The translations under genes and the position numbers were made by a program. This document shows, piece after piece, positions 9,923-17,960 of a DNA stretch of 64,000 bases (positions within the stretch are counted from its first letter, which is position 1; the number at the start of each line of letters is the position of its first letter). The notes under the pieces are model-generated. The model ran no database searches. It saw nothing but the letters and a program-made list of their open reading frames with translations, and was not told the origin of the DNA. Origin of the DNA: Aureibaculum marinum (lineage in GTDB: Bacteria > Bacteroidota > Bacteroidia > Flavobacteriales > Flavobacteriaceae); the NCBI RefSeq assembly GCF_003813905.1, contig NZ_RPFJ01000005.1, forward strand, positions 62,001 to 126,000, in the 5' to 3' direction.

Positions 9923-10525
9923 ATGAGTTTAGTCCGCCTTAACATAAAAGGTATTTCATACAGCCAAACACAAAGTGGTGCTTATGCATTGGTTTTAAGT
10001 GAAGTTGAAGGGGAACGCACTTTACCTATAATTATTGGTGCTTTTGAAGCTCAATCAATTGCAATTGCGTTAGAAAAAGAAATAAAACCTCCAAGACCAC
10101 TCACACATGACCTTTTTAAAACTTTTTCTGACCGCTTCCATATTAAGGTAAAACAAGTTATTATTCATAAATTAGTTGACGGAGTATTCTATTCTAGCCT
10201 AATTTGTGAAAGAGACAAAATAGAAGAAATTATTGATGCTCGCACCTCTGATGCTATAGCTTTAGCTACACGTTTTAATGCTCCAATTTTTACGTATGAA
10301 AACATATTAGACAAAGCTGGCATCTATTTAAAAATAAAAGATGATTCATCTCTTACTCGAACAAAAATAGAAGTTGAAGAAATGGCAATTGAGCTTGCCG
10401 AAGAATCATCTCTAAAAGAAATTTCTTTAAATGAATTGCATAAACAATTAGATGAAGCTGTAGACAATGAAGATTACGAATTAGCTGCAAAAATAAGAGA
10501 TGAAATTTCTAAAAGAAAAAAATAG
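9923..10525 (+). CDS. Bifunctional nuclease family protein (DUF151) with UVR motif
   Basis: Residues about 1-135 match the bifunctional nuclease/DUF151 domain (LPIIIGAFEAQSIAIALE, then DARTSDAIALATRF), a family with reported RNase/DNase activity in a plant member but no settled bacterial role. The C-terminal about 35 residues (LNELHKQLDEAVDNEDYELAAKIRDEI) form a UVR motif as in UvrB/UvrC and ClpC, a helical hairpin used for protein contacts. The next gene, a nucleoside transporter, starts 15 bases after the stop, so they are likely one transcript. A link to nucleic-acid salvage is inference from that context. Confidence 0.85.
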   Translation: MSLVRLNIKGISYSQTQSGAYALVLSEVEGERTLPIIIGAFEAQSIAIALEKEIKPPRPLTHDLFKTFSDRFHIKVKQVIIHKLVDGVFYSSLICERDKIEEIIDARTSDAIALATRFNAPIFTYENILDKAGIYLKIKDDSSLTRTKIEVEEMAIELAEESSLKEISLNELHKQLDEAVDNEDYELAAKIRDEISKRKK

Positions 10526-10540
10526 CGTAACCTCAATTTT

Positions 10541-12238
10541 ATGATTAGAAATCTATTTTTACTTAGTATAGCAATTTTAAGCCTAAATTTCAGTACAGCA
10601 CAAGAAATTGAAAAAAAGTGGCAACTAAATTCAATCGAAAATAATGCAAAAGAAAACTATATAGGTAAAATTGGAGATTCATTAACCTTAAATAAAGGAA
10701 CATTTACCCACACTTACGGCACTTTAAGCTCTGGAAATTATATTCATCAGAACAATTTACTAATTTTCTTTTATGACAGTCCTAAAGATACCATAATTAA
10801 ACATAAAATTAGTGAAGTAACGGACTCTACGTTAGTAATTAGTACGAATCAAGCATTATTTAAATTTAAAGAGTTCAACGATTTATCTGCCAGCAATATT
10901 GCAATGACTGATGCAAATGCTATTATACCAAATCAAGGATTTTCGTTAAACTCTCTATGGCGTGGCGTTTTAGGAATGTTGGTATTGTTAATAATAGCCT
11001 ACCTATTTAGCAGCAATCGTAAAGGAATAAATTGGAAAACAGTTGGTATTGGTTTACTTCTTCAACTCATTATAGCATTTGGAGTATTAAAGGTTCCATT
11101 TATTCAAAAAGGTTTTAATTTTGTTGGACAAATTTTTGTAAGTGTATTAGATTTTACCCGTGCAGGAAGTAAATTTTTATTTGAAGGGTTAGTAGTTGAC
11201 ATGGACACTTTCGGATTTATTTTTGCTTTTCAAGTACTACCAACTATTATTTTCTTTTCTGCTTTAACTTCTGTTTTATTTTATTTAGGTATAATCCAAA
11301 GAGTAGTCAAATTTATGGCAATGCTTTTAACTAGATTTTTGGGCATTTCTGGTGCTGAAAGTTTGTCAGTTGCAGGTAATATTTTTTTAGGTCAAACTGA
11401 AGCTCCTCTATTAATAAAGGCATACCTTGAAAAAATGAATAAATCTGAAATGCTCTTAGTCATGGTTGGAGGCATGGCTACTGTTGCTGGTGCAGTTCTT
11501 GCTGCCTACATTGGATTTTTAGGAGGTGACGACCCCGAACTACGATTGATGTATGCCAAACATTTATTAGCAGCTTCCGTTATGGCTGCTCCAGGTGCTA
11601 TTGTTGTTTCAAAAATTTTATATCCTCAAACAGAAGAAATAGATACTGATGTACATGTCTCTTCAGAAAAAATAGGATCAAATATTTTAGATGCCATCGC
11701 CAATGGTACTACGGAAGGTTTAAAATTAGCTGTAAATGTAGGAGCTATGCTTCTTGTATTTGTAGCTTTTATAGCCATGATTAATGGAATTTTGGGATGG
11801 TTTGGAGAGGTTACAACTCTAAATACTTGGATGGCAGGAAATACGCCATACCCTACGTTTTCTTTAGAAGCAATTCTAGGAACCATTTTTGCTCCGTTAA
11901 TGTGGTTAATTGGTGTTGCAAAAGAAGATATGATGTTAATGGGGCAACTTTTAGGTATAAAATTAGCAGCAAGCGAATTTATAGGTTACATTCAATTGGC
12001 TGAATTAAAAAATGTGGTTAACACAACACATTTACACTATCAAAAATCTATTATAATGGCTACCTATATGTTGTGTGGTTTTGCCAATTTTGCATCTATT
12101 GGTATCCAAATTGGTGGTATAGGATCTTTAGCTCCAGGACAACGTAAAACGCTATCAGAATTTGGAATAAAAGCGTTAATTGGTGGTTCTATTGCTTCAT
12201 TAATTTCGGCTACTATAGCAGGTATGATTCTAGGATAA
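10541..12238 (+). CDS. Concentrative nucleoside transporter (NupC/CNT family) with N-terminal exported domain
   Basis: Cation-coupled nucleoside uptake permease of the inner membrane. Residues 1-20 look like a signal peptide (LSIAILSLNFSTAQ), about 21-125 form a small soluble beta-rich domain absent from classical CNT proteins, and the CNT membrane core runs from about 145 to 565, with family signatures GQTEAPLLIKAYLEKMNKSEM and the C-terminal CGFANFASIGIQIGGIGSLAPGQR. Length 565 against about 400 for E. coli NupC is explained by the N-terminal domain, which would face the periplasm. Placed between DUF151 and thyA, it suggests pyrimidine nucleoside salvage next to thymidylate synthesis. Confidence 0.9.
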   Translation: MIRNLFLLSIAILSLNFSTAQEIEKKWQLNSIENNAKENYIGKIGDSLTLNKGTFTHTYGTLSSGNYIHQNNLLIFFYDSPKDTIIKHKISEVTDSTLVISTNQALFKFKEFNDLSASNIAMTDANAIIPNQGFSLNSLWRGVLGMLVLLIIAYLFSSNRKGINWKTVGIGLLLQLIIAFGVLKVPFIQKGFNFVGQIFVSVLDFTRAGSKFLFEGLVVDMDTFGFIFAFQVLPTIIFFSALTSVLFYLGIIQRVVKFMAMLLTRFLGISGAESLSVAGNIFLGQTEAPLLIKAYLEKMNKSEMLLVMVGGMATVAGAVLAAYIGFLGGDDPELRLMYAKHLLAASVMAAPGAIVVSKILYPQTEEIDTDVHVSSEKIGSNILDAIANGTTEGLKLAVNVGAMLLVFVAFIAMINGILGWFGEVTTLNTWMAGNTPYPTFSLEAILGTIFAPLMWLIGVAKEDMMLMGQLLGIKLAASEFIGYIQLAELKNVVNTTHLHYQKSIIMATYMLCGFANFASIGIQIGGIGSLAPGQRKTLSEFGIKALIGGSIASLISATIAGMILG

Positions 12239-12452
12239 TAAACATTGTTTCGTTTATAAACCCAATTTCTTGAAGTAACATAAAAACAAGTTAACCTACC
12301 CTAAATGCTTAATAATACTTCGTTAATAACTATTTGTTAAATAACAATCTTTCATTATCAAAAATTATTGGTTTTCTCTATTTTTACATTTTATTTAAAT
12401 AGTTGCTTCTCAAAATTATTTTCAACACAAAAAAAGGACAAGACAGATTTCT

Positions 12453-13277
12453 ATGAAACAATATCACGATTTAGTAAAACATGTATTAGAAAATGGAAAC
12501 CAAAAAGGGGATCGTACAGGAACAGGAACAAAAAGTGTTTTTGGATATCAAATGCGATTCAACTTGGCAGATGGTTTTCCCATGGTTACCACTAAAAAAT
12601 TACATTTAAAATCTATTATTTATGAACTACTATGGTTTATAAATGGAGATACTAATATTAACTATTTACAACAAAATGGTGTACGTATTTGGAATGCTTG
12701 GGCAGATGAGAATGGTGATTTAGGTCCTATTTACGGCCATCAATGGCGTAACTGGAATAATGATGAAATTGATCAAATAAGTGATGTAATAGATACATTA
12801 AAAAACAATCCCAATAGTAGAAGAATGTTAGTTTCTGCTTGGAATCCTTCAGTATTACCAAACACTTCAAAATCGTTTAGTGAAAACGTTGCTAATGGTA
12901 AAGCAGCTTTACCGCCTTGTCATGCTTTCTTTCAATTTTATGTAGCTGACGGTAAACTTTCTTGCCAACTCTATCAACGAAGTGCTGACATATTTTTAGG
13001 CGTACCATTTAATATTGCTTCTTATGCTCTATTTACAATGATGATTGCACAAGTTTGTGGATATGAACCTGGAGAATTTATTCACACCTTTGGAGATGCA
13101 CATATTTACAACAACCACATTGAACAATTAAAATTACAATTATCTAGAGACGTTAGACCTTTACCAAAAATGAAAATTAATTATGAAGTTAAAAATATTT
13201 TTGACTTTAAGTTTGAAGATTTTGAATTGCTAGATTACAACCCGCACCCGCATATCAAAGGAGATGTTGCTGTATAA
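12453..13277 (+). CDS. thyA: Thymidylate synthase
   Basis: Converts dUMP to dTMP using methylenetetrahydrofolate and yields dihydrofolate. 274 residues. Signatures: [18 protein letters not shown] at the start (phosphate-binding R), [14 protein letters not shown], catalytic C156 in [31 protein letters not shown], and the C-terminal [10 protein letters not shown]. The gene ends at a bidirectional terminator. Dihydrofolate reductase, which regenerates the cofactor, lies about 1.1 kb downstream on the same strand. Confidence 0.97.
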   Translation: MKQYHDLVKHVLENGNQKGDRTGTGTKSVFGYQMRFNLADGFPMVTTKKLHLKSIIYELLWFINGDTNINYLQQNGVRIWNAWADENGDLGPIYGHQWRNWNNDEIDQISDVIDTLKNNPNSRRMLVSAWNPSVLPNTSKSFSENVANGKAALPPCHAFFQFYVADGKLSCQLYQRSADIFLGVPFNIASYALFTMMIAQVCGYEPGEFIHTFGDAHIYNNHIEQLKLQLSRDVRPLPKMKINYEVKNIFDFKFEDFELLDYNPHPHIKGDVAV

Positions 13278-13300
13278 CTATTAGAACAACTTTTTAATAT

Positions 13301-13340
13301 AAAAAATCCCAAATTAGCTTAAGCTAATTTGGGATTTTTT
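13301..13340. terminator. Perfect 40-bp bidirectional terminator
   Basis: A 40-base perfect palindrome: the left arm begins AAAAAATCCCAAATTAGC and the right arm is its exact complement ending GGGATTTTTT, giving a T-run on both strands. It separates convergent thyA and the isoamylase-domain gene. Confidence 0.9.
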
Positions 13341-13361
13341 ATATTTCTAGTCCTAGGTTTA

Positions 13362-13661
13362 CTACAATTCTAATACTCCGTTTTCAGCTCCAGCAAAATC
13401 ATTCCAAGCAAAAGAATCCGCTTGTTCTTCATTCTTATATGATCCATCTATTAAATATCTAAATTGATAAGATTGATCCTTTTCTAAATCTATAGTTCCT
13501 TTGAAATTGCCGTTTTTTAATTTCTTTAATTCATACTTTTTTGTTGGTTTCCAATTGTTAAAATCTCCAACAACAGATACCTTTTCTGCATCGGGCTCTG
13601 CAACGGTAAAAGTTACCTTACAAACCGGTCTTGTCTTTAAATAATTTTTAGTAATTGCCAT
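13362..13661 (-). CDS. Small glycogen-binding / isoamylase early-set domain protein
   Basis: A 99-residue protein consisting almost only of an Early-set (CBM48-like) domain: KVTFTVAEPDAEKVSVVGDFNNW, then the YQFRYLIDG strand pattern, as in AMPK-beta glycogen-binding modules and isoamylase N-termini. No signal peptide. The start is placed at the ATG at 13659-13661 (MAITKNYLK) because the 13 residues upstream are unlike the family. Such stand-alone modules are frequent in Flavobacteriia, with no catalytic activity expected; a role in binding storage glucan is inference. Convergent with thyA over a shared terminator. Confidence 0.8.
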   Translation of the reverse strand: MAITKNYLKTRPVCKVTFTVAEPDAEKVSVVGDFNNWKPTKKYELKKLKNGNFKGTIDLEKDQSYQFRYLIDGSYKNEEQADSFAWNDFAGAENGVLEL

Positions 13662-13970
13662 AATTTTTGTGTTTTTAAAATTTGTTACAAAATTATACAA
13701 TATAATCTACACTTCAAACCTAAACACTTGATAACTAAGTATATTTAGTGATTATTTAATTAAAAATAATTTAAAAATGAAAAACATAAAATAAAGCGTT
13801 AATATTTACATAATTATTGGTTTTAATAATATTAGATTGAATAAAATTTGTAATTTTATGGATACTTTTGTAGTGAGTTTATGTTGTTTTCCTATAATCC
13901 TATATTGATTTGATAAATTACTCATTATATAGTACTCTAAGATAAGATATAACTCTAAAAAAAAAATAAA

Positions 13971-14162
13971 ATGAAAAAAGAAGAATTAAAAAAACAGTTA
14001 ATAGAAAGAATTAATAAAATTGAAAATGAAAATAAGCTAAATGCAATACAGGCAATTTTAAATACTCTTGAAAACGAACATATTGAATTTGACAATTACC
14101 ATAATGCCCTAGAAACTGAAGACTTTTCTGGTTACATTAAAGAGTGGTTAAAAAGTATGTAA
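13971..14162 (+). CDS. Small hypothetical helical protein
   Basis: 63 residues, charged, mostly helical (MKKEELKKQLIERINKIENENK at the start), ending with EWLKSM. It resembles in general shape the short antitoxins found next to RelE/ParE toxins in Bacteroidota, but no toxin gene or remnant lies on either side, so this is only a possibility. It sits alone, 270 bases after the divergent isoamylase-domain gene and 216 bases before the dihydrofolate reductase fusion. The long A-run just before the ATG (13958-13969) is ordinary for weak Bacteroidota ribosome-binding regions. Confidence 0.5.
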   Translation: MKKEELKKQLIERINKIENENKLNAIQAILNTLENEHIEFDNYHNALETEDFSGYIKEWLKSM

Positions 14163-14378
14163 TAAACTCTGTCTTAATCGTTTTCTTATTTTACTAACTC
14201 AAAACAAAAAAAGATGCTTTTTTTGTAATAAAATTAAATCTAGGAGTTCTATTTCGTAGAACGAATTAAGAGGTTTATTTTCTAGAATAAAACATATATC
14301 AATACTAGATATAAGACTAAAAAAGAAGAAGAATTTCTAGAATACGAAACAAAAGAGCAAACCAATCAACTAAAATTA

Positions 14379-15245
14379 ATGGAAAAAGAACAAATAGAAT
14401 TATACGAAAAGGCTCGTAAACGCATAAAACAAAAAAAGCGATTATATTATCACTTTATTGTCTTTTTAATAGGTTCCGCTTTTTTAATTGTATTAAACAT
14501 CATTTTTAACGTTGGAAGTGAAAAATTTGGTGATTGGTTTAAATACGCTGTTGCAGGATGGCTGTTAATTTGGATTTTTCATTTTATTAATGTCTTTATT
14601 ACAAATAAGTTTTTCGGCAAAGAATGGGAACAAGTAGAAACTGAAAAATTAATAAATAAACATAAAAAGAAAATTGACAAGTTGGAGAAAAAGTTGATTA
14701 AGACAGGTATAATATCCCCAAATAAAACCGAAGCCGCCAATCCTGAAAAAAAAAATCTTAAAAGAGAAGTTACAATAATTGCTGCATTAGGCAAACATAG
14801 AGAACTCGGTAAAAATAATCAACTCATTTGGCACTTACCTAATGACTTAAAACGTTTTAAAAGGGTTACTTCAGGCCACGATGTAATTATGGGACGAAAA
14901 ACTTACGAATCTTTAAAAGGCCCTTTACCTAGTAGAACCAATATAATTATTACTCGAAATAAAGATTATAAAGCTCCATTATGCGTGGTAGTGAATTCTT
15001 TAGAAGAGGCTTTAAACCAATCTGGAGACCCTAATCCTTATATTCTCGGTGGTGCTCAAATTTATGCTGAAGCTATACAGATTGCAGATAAATTAGATTT
15101 AACATTAGTAGATGCCTCTTTTGAGGCCGATGCATTTTTTCCAGAAATTAATAGCAAAATATGGAAAGAAACAAAACGTGAAGACCATAAAGCTGATGAA
15201 AATCATGACTTTAACTATAGCTTTGTAGAATACAAAAAAAAGTGA
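14379..15245 (+). CDS. Dihydrofolate reductase fused to an N-terminal 2TM domain
   Basis: The C-terminal about 160 residues (about 130-288) are dihydrofolate reductase: IIAALGKHRELGKNNQLIWHLPNDLKRFK with the catalytic Asp in PND, GHDVIMGRKTYESL, SRTNIIITR and ILGGAQIYAEAI. It reduces dihydrofolate with NADPH, completing the thymidylate cycle with thyA. Residues about 20-82 form a 2TM domain (two hydrophobic helices, YYHFIVFLIGSAFLIVL and AVAGWLLIWIFHFI), followed by a charged coiled linker (85-125). The enzyme would therefore be held on the cytoplasmic face of the membrane. In relatives these two parts are usually separate genes, so the fusion is notable. A terminator shared with the convergent gene follows directly. 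Confidence 0.92.
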   Translation: MEKEQIELYEKARKRIKQKKRLYYHFIVFLIGSAFLIVLNIIFNVGSEKFGDWFKYAVAGWLLIWIFHFINVFITNKFFGKEWEQVETEKLINKHKKKIDKLEKKLIKTGIISPNKTEAANPEKKNLKREVTIIAALGKHRELGKNNQLIWHLPNDLKRFKRVTSGHDVIMGRKTYESLKGPLPSRTNIIITRNKDYKAPLCVVVNSLEEALNQSGDPNPYILGGAQIYAEAIQIADKLDLTLVDASFEADAFFPEINSKIWKETKREDHKADENHDFNYSFVEYKKK

Positions 15246-15265
15246 ACCAATTGGCTCACTTTTTA
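15236..15265. terminator. Bidirectional terminator after the dihydrofolate reductase fusion
   Basis: Inverted repeat AGTGAACC-AATT-GGCTCACT at 15241-15260 (one G-T wobble) flanked by an A-run on the left and a T-run on the right. It serves the convergent genes on both sides and closely resembles the hairpin at 16113-16137. Confidence 0.8.
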
Positions 15266-15311
15266 ACTCAAACTAACTAATCTAATTATGATTGTTGCTG
15301 TTACCCCTCGA

Positions 15312-15896
15312 TTAAAGGTTTATTCTATTTTCAAAAATTCTACTAGGTGTTGACATCACTATTCTGTACTCACCTTTTAAACTTGAAGAGAAATCTAGAG
15401 TTTTATTAAAAACGAATTTATTTTCAACTTTCTCTGTATAAACTAAATCTCCATTTTCGTAAAAAACTTTAATTTGTAATGGTGATTTATCCGGCATAGA
15501 TTTTTGAATTTTAACAAGTCCTTTTTCTATTACAACAGATGGCTTAAACGTAACTGATTGCAATTCCTTTTTAAAATGAACTTTATTCATTTTAACTTTA
15601 AATGGAATTATTTTAATTTCAAATTCTTTGTCCATTTCAAATATATAATCTCCATCAGGTAACGCTGTTAAATCAAATTCTTTTGAATAAACACCCTGTT
15701 CTAAAATTGTTTCTTTGTATAGAACCAATCCGTTTAAATCCTTAATAGTTAAAACAGACCCCTCTGTAACATTTTCAAATGTTACGTTTGTAATATCATC
15801 TTTTAAAAGATCAGCACCAACAAATTCATTTGCATAACTGAACATAGTAGTTAACATTACTACCATTGCTAAACCATTCTTAATTACTTTTTTCAT
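15312..15896 (-). CDS. Small secreted protein, paralogue A of a tandem pair
   Basis: 194 residues with a cleavable signal peptide (about 1-22, MVVMLTTMFSYA). The remainder is predicted beta-rich, with two repeats of a pattern like IKDLNGLVLYKETI ... DLTALPDGDYIFEMDKEFEIK and VFYENGDLVYTEKVE ... FSSSLKGEYRIVMSTP. These resemble the beta-sandwich segments of type IX secretion C-terminal sorting domains, but no conserved sorting motif is clear. No enzymatic residues stand out and the family cannot be named. Its neighbour at 16200-16784 has the same length and the same core sequence, so the two arose by tandem duplication. Confidence 0.8.
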   Translation of the reverse strand: MKKVIKNGLAMVVMLTTMFSYANEFVGADLLKDDITNVTFENVTEGSVLTIKDLNGLVLYKETILEQGVYSKEFDLTALPDGDYIFEMDKEFEIKIIPFKVKMNKVHFKKELQSVTFKPSVVIEKGLVKIQKSMPDKSPLQIKVFYENGDLVYTEKVENKFVFNKTLDFSSSLKGEYRIVMSTPSRIFENRINL

Positions 15897-16110
15897 GTCT
15901 TAATTTTTTAAGGTTATTATGTTACAAATGTATAGGCAATCATTCATCTTAAAAACATCAATTTTGACAAATATATATGGCATATTAACACAACAGACAC
16001 TTATAAAAACTTTATAATGTTAATATTACATACATTTGTGTTAAATATGCATATCACAACCAATCTACTTTGTACTCATTTAAATAATAAAAACCAAAAT
16101 CTACAGCATA

Positions 16111-16138
16111 AAAAAAGTGAGCCTACTGGCTCACTTTT
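16111..16138 (-). terminator. Terminator of paralogue B
   Basis: Arms AAAAGTGAGCC (16113-16123 region) and GGCTCACTTTT with loop TACT. The stem and the bases beyond it (CTCAAACTTTAACTAACTAATC) match the hairpin region at 15241-15290 downstream of paralogue A, showing that the duplicated unit included the 3' flank. Confidence 0.8.
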
Positions 16139-16199
16139 AAACTCAAACTTTAACTAACTAATCAAATATTTATGAACTAACTAAATCCATAAATGTCTT

Positions 16200-16784
16200 T
16201 TAAATTTTAATTTCTTTTACAAAAGTTCTATTGCCATTAGAAAATTCTATTCTATAATTACCTTTTACACTTGAAGAAAAATCATATGATTTACTTAAAA
16301 TTTCTGTATTTTCAAATTTATTAGAGTGTACCAATTGACCATTCTCATAGTAAATATTTACAGCTAATGGTTCTTTGTTTAATAATGACTGTTGAACTTT
16401 CACAAATCCATTTTCTACAATTACTACTGGTTTAAAAATAACAGATTCTAATTCTTTATTGAAATCAACTTTTTTTAGATTCACTTTAAATGGAATTATT
16501 TTAATTTCAAATTCTTTTTCCATTTCAAAAAGATAATCTCCATCGGGTAAAGCTGATAAATCAAAATTTTTGGAATATTTTCCGTAACTCTTAATTGTTT
16601 CTTTGTAAAGCACAAAACCATTTATATCTTTTATAGATAAAATATTTCCTTCATTTACGTTTTTAAAAGTAACTTGAGTTACGCCACCTTTATCATTATT
16701 AGAATAAGTAAAGTCGTTTGCATAACTGAAAATAGTAGAAAACAAAGCTATTATTAATATATTATTTTTAATTATCTTTTTCAT
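16200..16784 (-). CDS. Small secreted protein, paralogue B of a tandem pair
   Basis: 194 residues, signal peptide about 1-22 (IIALFSTIFSYA). The segment FEMEKEFEIKIIPFKVNLKKVDF is almost the same as FEMDKEFEIKIIPFKVKMNKVHF in paralogue A, and the order of strands is identical. A beta-sandwich extracytoplasmic protein of unknown function is the most that can be said. It is 303 bases upstream of paralogue A; that gap contains its own terminator and an AT-rich stretch likely to hold the promoter of paralogue A. The upstream side faces a divergent AraC regulator 189 bases away, which could control it (inference from arrangement only). Confidence 0.8.
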   Translation of the reverse strand: MKKIIKNNILIIALFSTIFSYANDFTYSNNDKGGVTQVTFKNVNEGNILSIKDINGFVLYKETIKSYGKYSKNFDLSALPDGDYLFEMEKEFEIKIIPFKVNLKKVDFNKELESVIFKPVVIVENGFVKVQQSLLNKEPLAVNIYYENGQLVHSNKFENTEILSKSYDFSSSVKGNYRIEFSNGNRTFVKEIKI

Positions 16785-16973
16785 ATTTTAATTTTTTAAA
16801 TAAATTATGGGACAAATATAGAGGCATTCACAATCATAAAACACATAAATTTTAATCAATTTATGTGCTTAATTATCATCAAAAATGCGTTAACAAACTG
16901 TTAAGGTTAAAATAGAACACTTTACTGTTAACTATCTATAGTTTTGTATTATTAAATCTTGTAATTTTGTGTT

Positions 16974-17867
16974 ATGGAAAAGTTAACAGTAAATAAAAAA
17001 CCTACTCTTGAAAAAATTAGCCCTGGCTTTGGTAGTTCCATATTAGTAAGACAACACACAAAAAAAATAAAAAATAAAAATTCTGCATTTTGGCATTTCC
17101 ATCCAGAAATTGAATTAGTTTACGTAGATAAAGGAAAAGGAAAAAGACATATTGGAAATCATTTATCATATTTTAATAACAGTCAATTAATTCTAATTGG
17201 TTCTAATTTACCTCATAATGGTTTTGCTGATCGCCTAACCACTAGAGGTACAGAAACTATTATACAGTTTAAACCTGATTTTTTAGGGGATACTTTTTTT
17301 AAGATTCCCGAAATGAGTGCAATTACCAATTTATTAGAAAAAGCTAAAAAAGGATTATTATACAAACCTGAAACAAAAAAAACAGTAGGTCCAAAAATTC
17401 AAAGCTTAATAGATTTGAAAGGATTTCATAGAATTTCTATGTTATTAGAAATTTTAAATGATTTGGCCGTTGCTGAAGATTATACCTTATTAAATGTAGA
17501 TGGTTTTGCCTTTGAAACTGAAGCACAAGATAGTGCAAAAATTGATATTATTTTTAAGCATATTAACACAAATTTTCAAAGACCTATACCTTTAGATGAA
17601 ATAGCAGAAAAAGTCAGCATGACTGTACCTGCATTTTGTAGATATTTTAAAAAAGCAACTGGAAAAACATTTACTAAATTGGTAAATGAATACAGAGTAG
17701 TTCATGCAACTAAATTGTTATCAGAAAGCCAATCAAGTATAACTGACATCTGTTTTGAGTGTGGTTTTAACAACTTTTCTCACTTTAATAAACTATTTAA
17801 TGAGATAACAGGAAAAAGTGCATCAAAGTATAGAAGTGAGATAAAGCATTTTTTACAACAAGATTAA
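16974..17867 (+). CDS. AraC-family transcriptional regulator with cupin sensor domain
   Basis: 297 residues. The N-terminal cupin (about 25-130; WHFHPEIELVYVDKGKGKRHIGNH, then LIGSNLPHNG) would bind a small ligand; the C-terminal pair of helix-turn-helix motifs (about 195-292; LDEIAEKVSMTVPAFCRYFKKATGKTF and ITDICFECGFNNFSHFNKLF) binds DNA. The same architecture and motif spacing occur in the regulator at 63012-63857. The upstream gap holds a small dyad TTAACA-AAC-TGTTAA (16890-16904) and a further half-like CTGTTAAC (16925-16932), possible autoregulatory sites. Likely targets are the divergent secreted-protein pair or its own promoter; neither is proven by sequence. Confidence 0.88.
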   Translation: MEKLTVNKKPTLEKISPGFGSSILVRQHTKKIKNKNSAFWHFHPEIELVYVDKGKGKRHIGNHLSYFNNSQLILIGSNLPHNGFADRLTTRGTETIIQFKPDFLGDTFFKIPEMSAITNLLEKAKKGLLYKPETKKTVGPKIQSLIDLKGFHRISMLLEILNDLAVAEDYTLLNVDGFAFETEAQDSAKIDIIFKHINTNFQRPIPLDEIAEKVSMTVPAFCRYFKKATGKTFTKLVNEYRVVHATKLLSESQSSITDICFECGFNNFSHFNKLFNEITGKSASKYRSEIKHFLQQD

Positions 17868-17901
17868 TTCAGTTTTTCTAACAAACATCGTGATATTAAA
17901 C

Positions 17902-17939
17902 AAAAAAAAGACCGCAAGCTACCTGTTGCGGTCTTTTTT
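17902..17939. terminator. Bidirectional terminator between the AraC gene and sppA
   Basis: Stem AAAAAAGACCGCAA paired with TTGCGGTCTTTTTT around a short loop, with A-run and T-run on the two sides; the genes on both sides converge on it. Confidence 0.88.
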
Positions 17940-17960
17940 ATAGTAAAATAAACCTATAAA

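Noticed and set aside
13971-14162. Orphan type II antitoxin
   Set aside because: General resemblance only; no toxin gene or remnant is adjacent on either strand.
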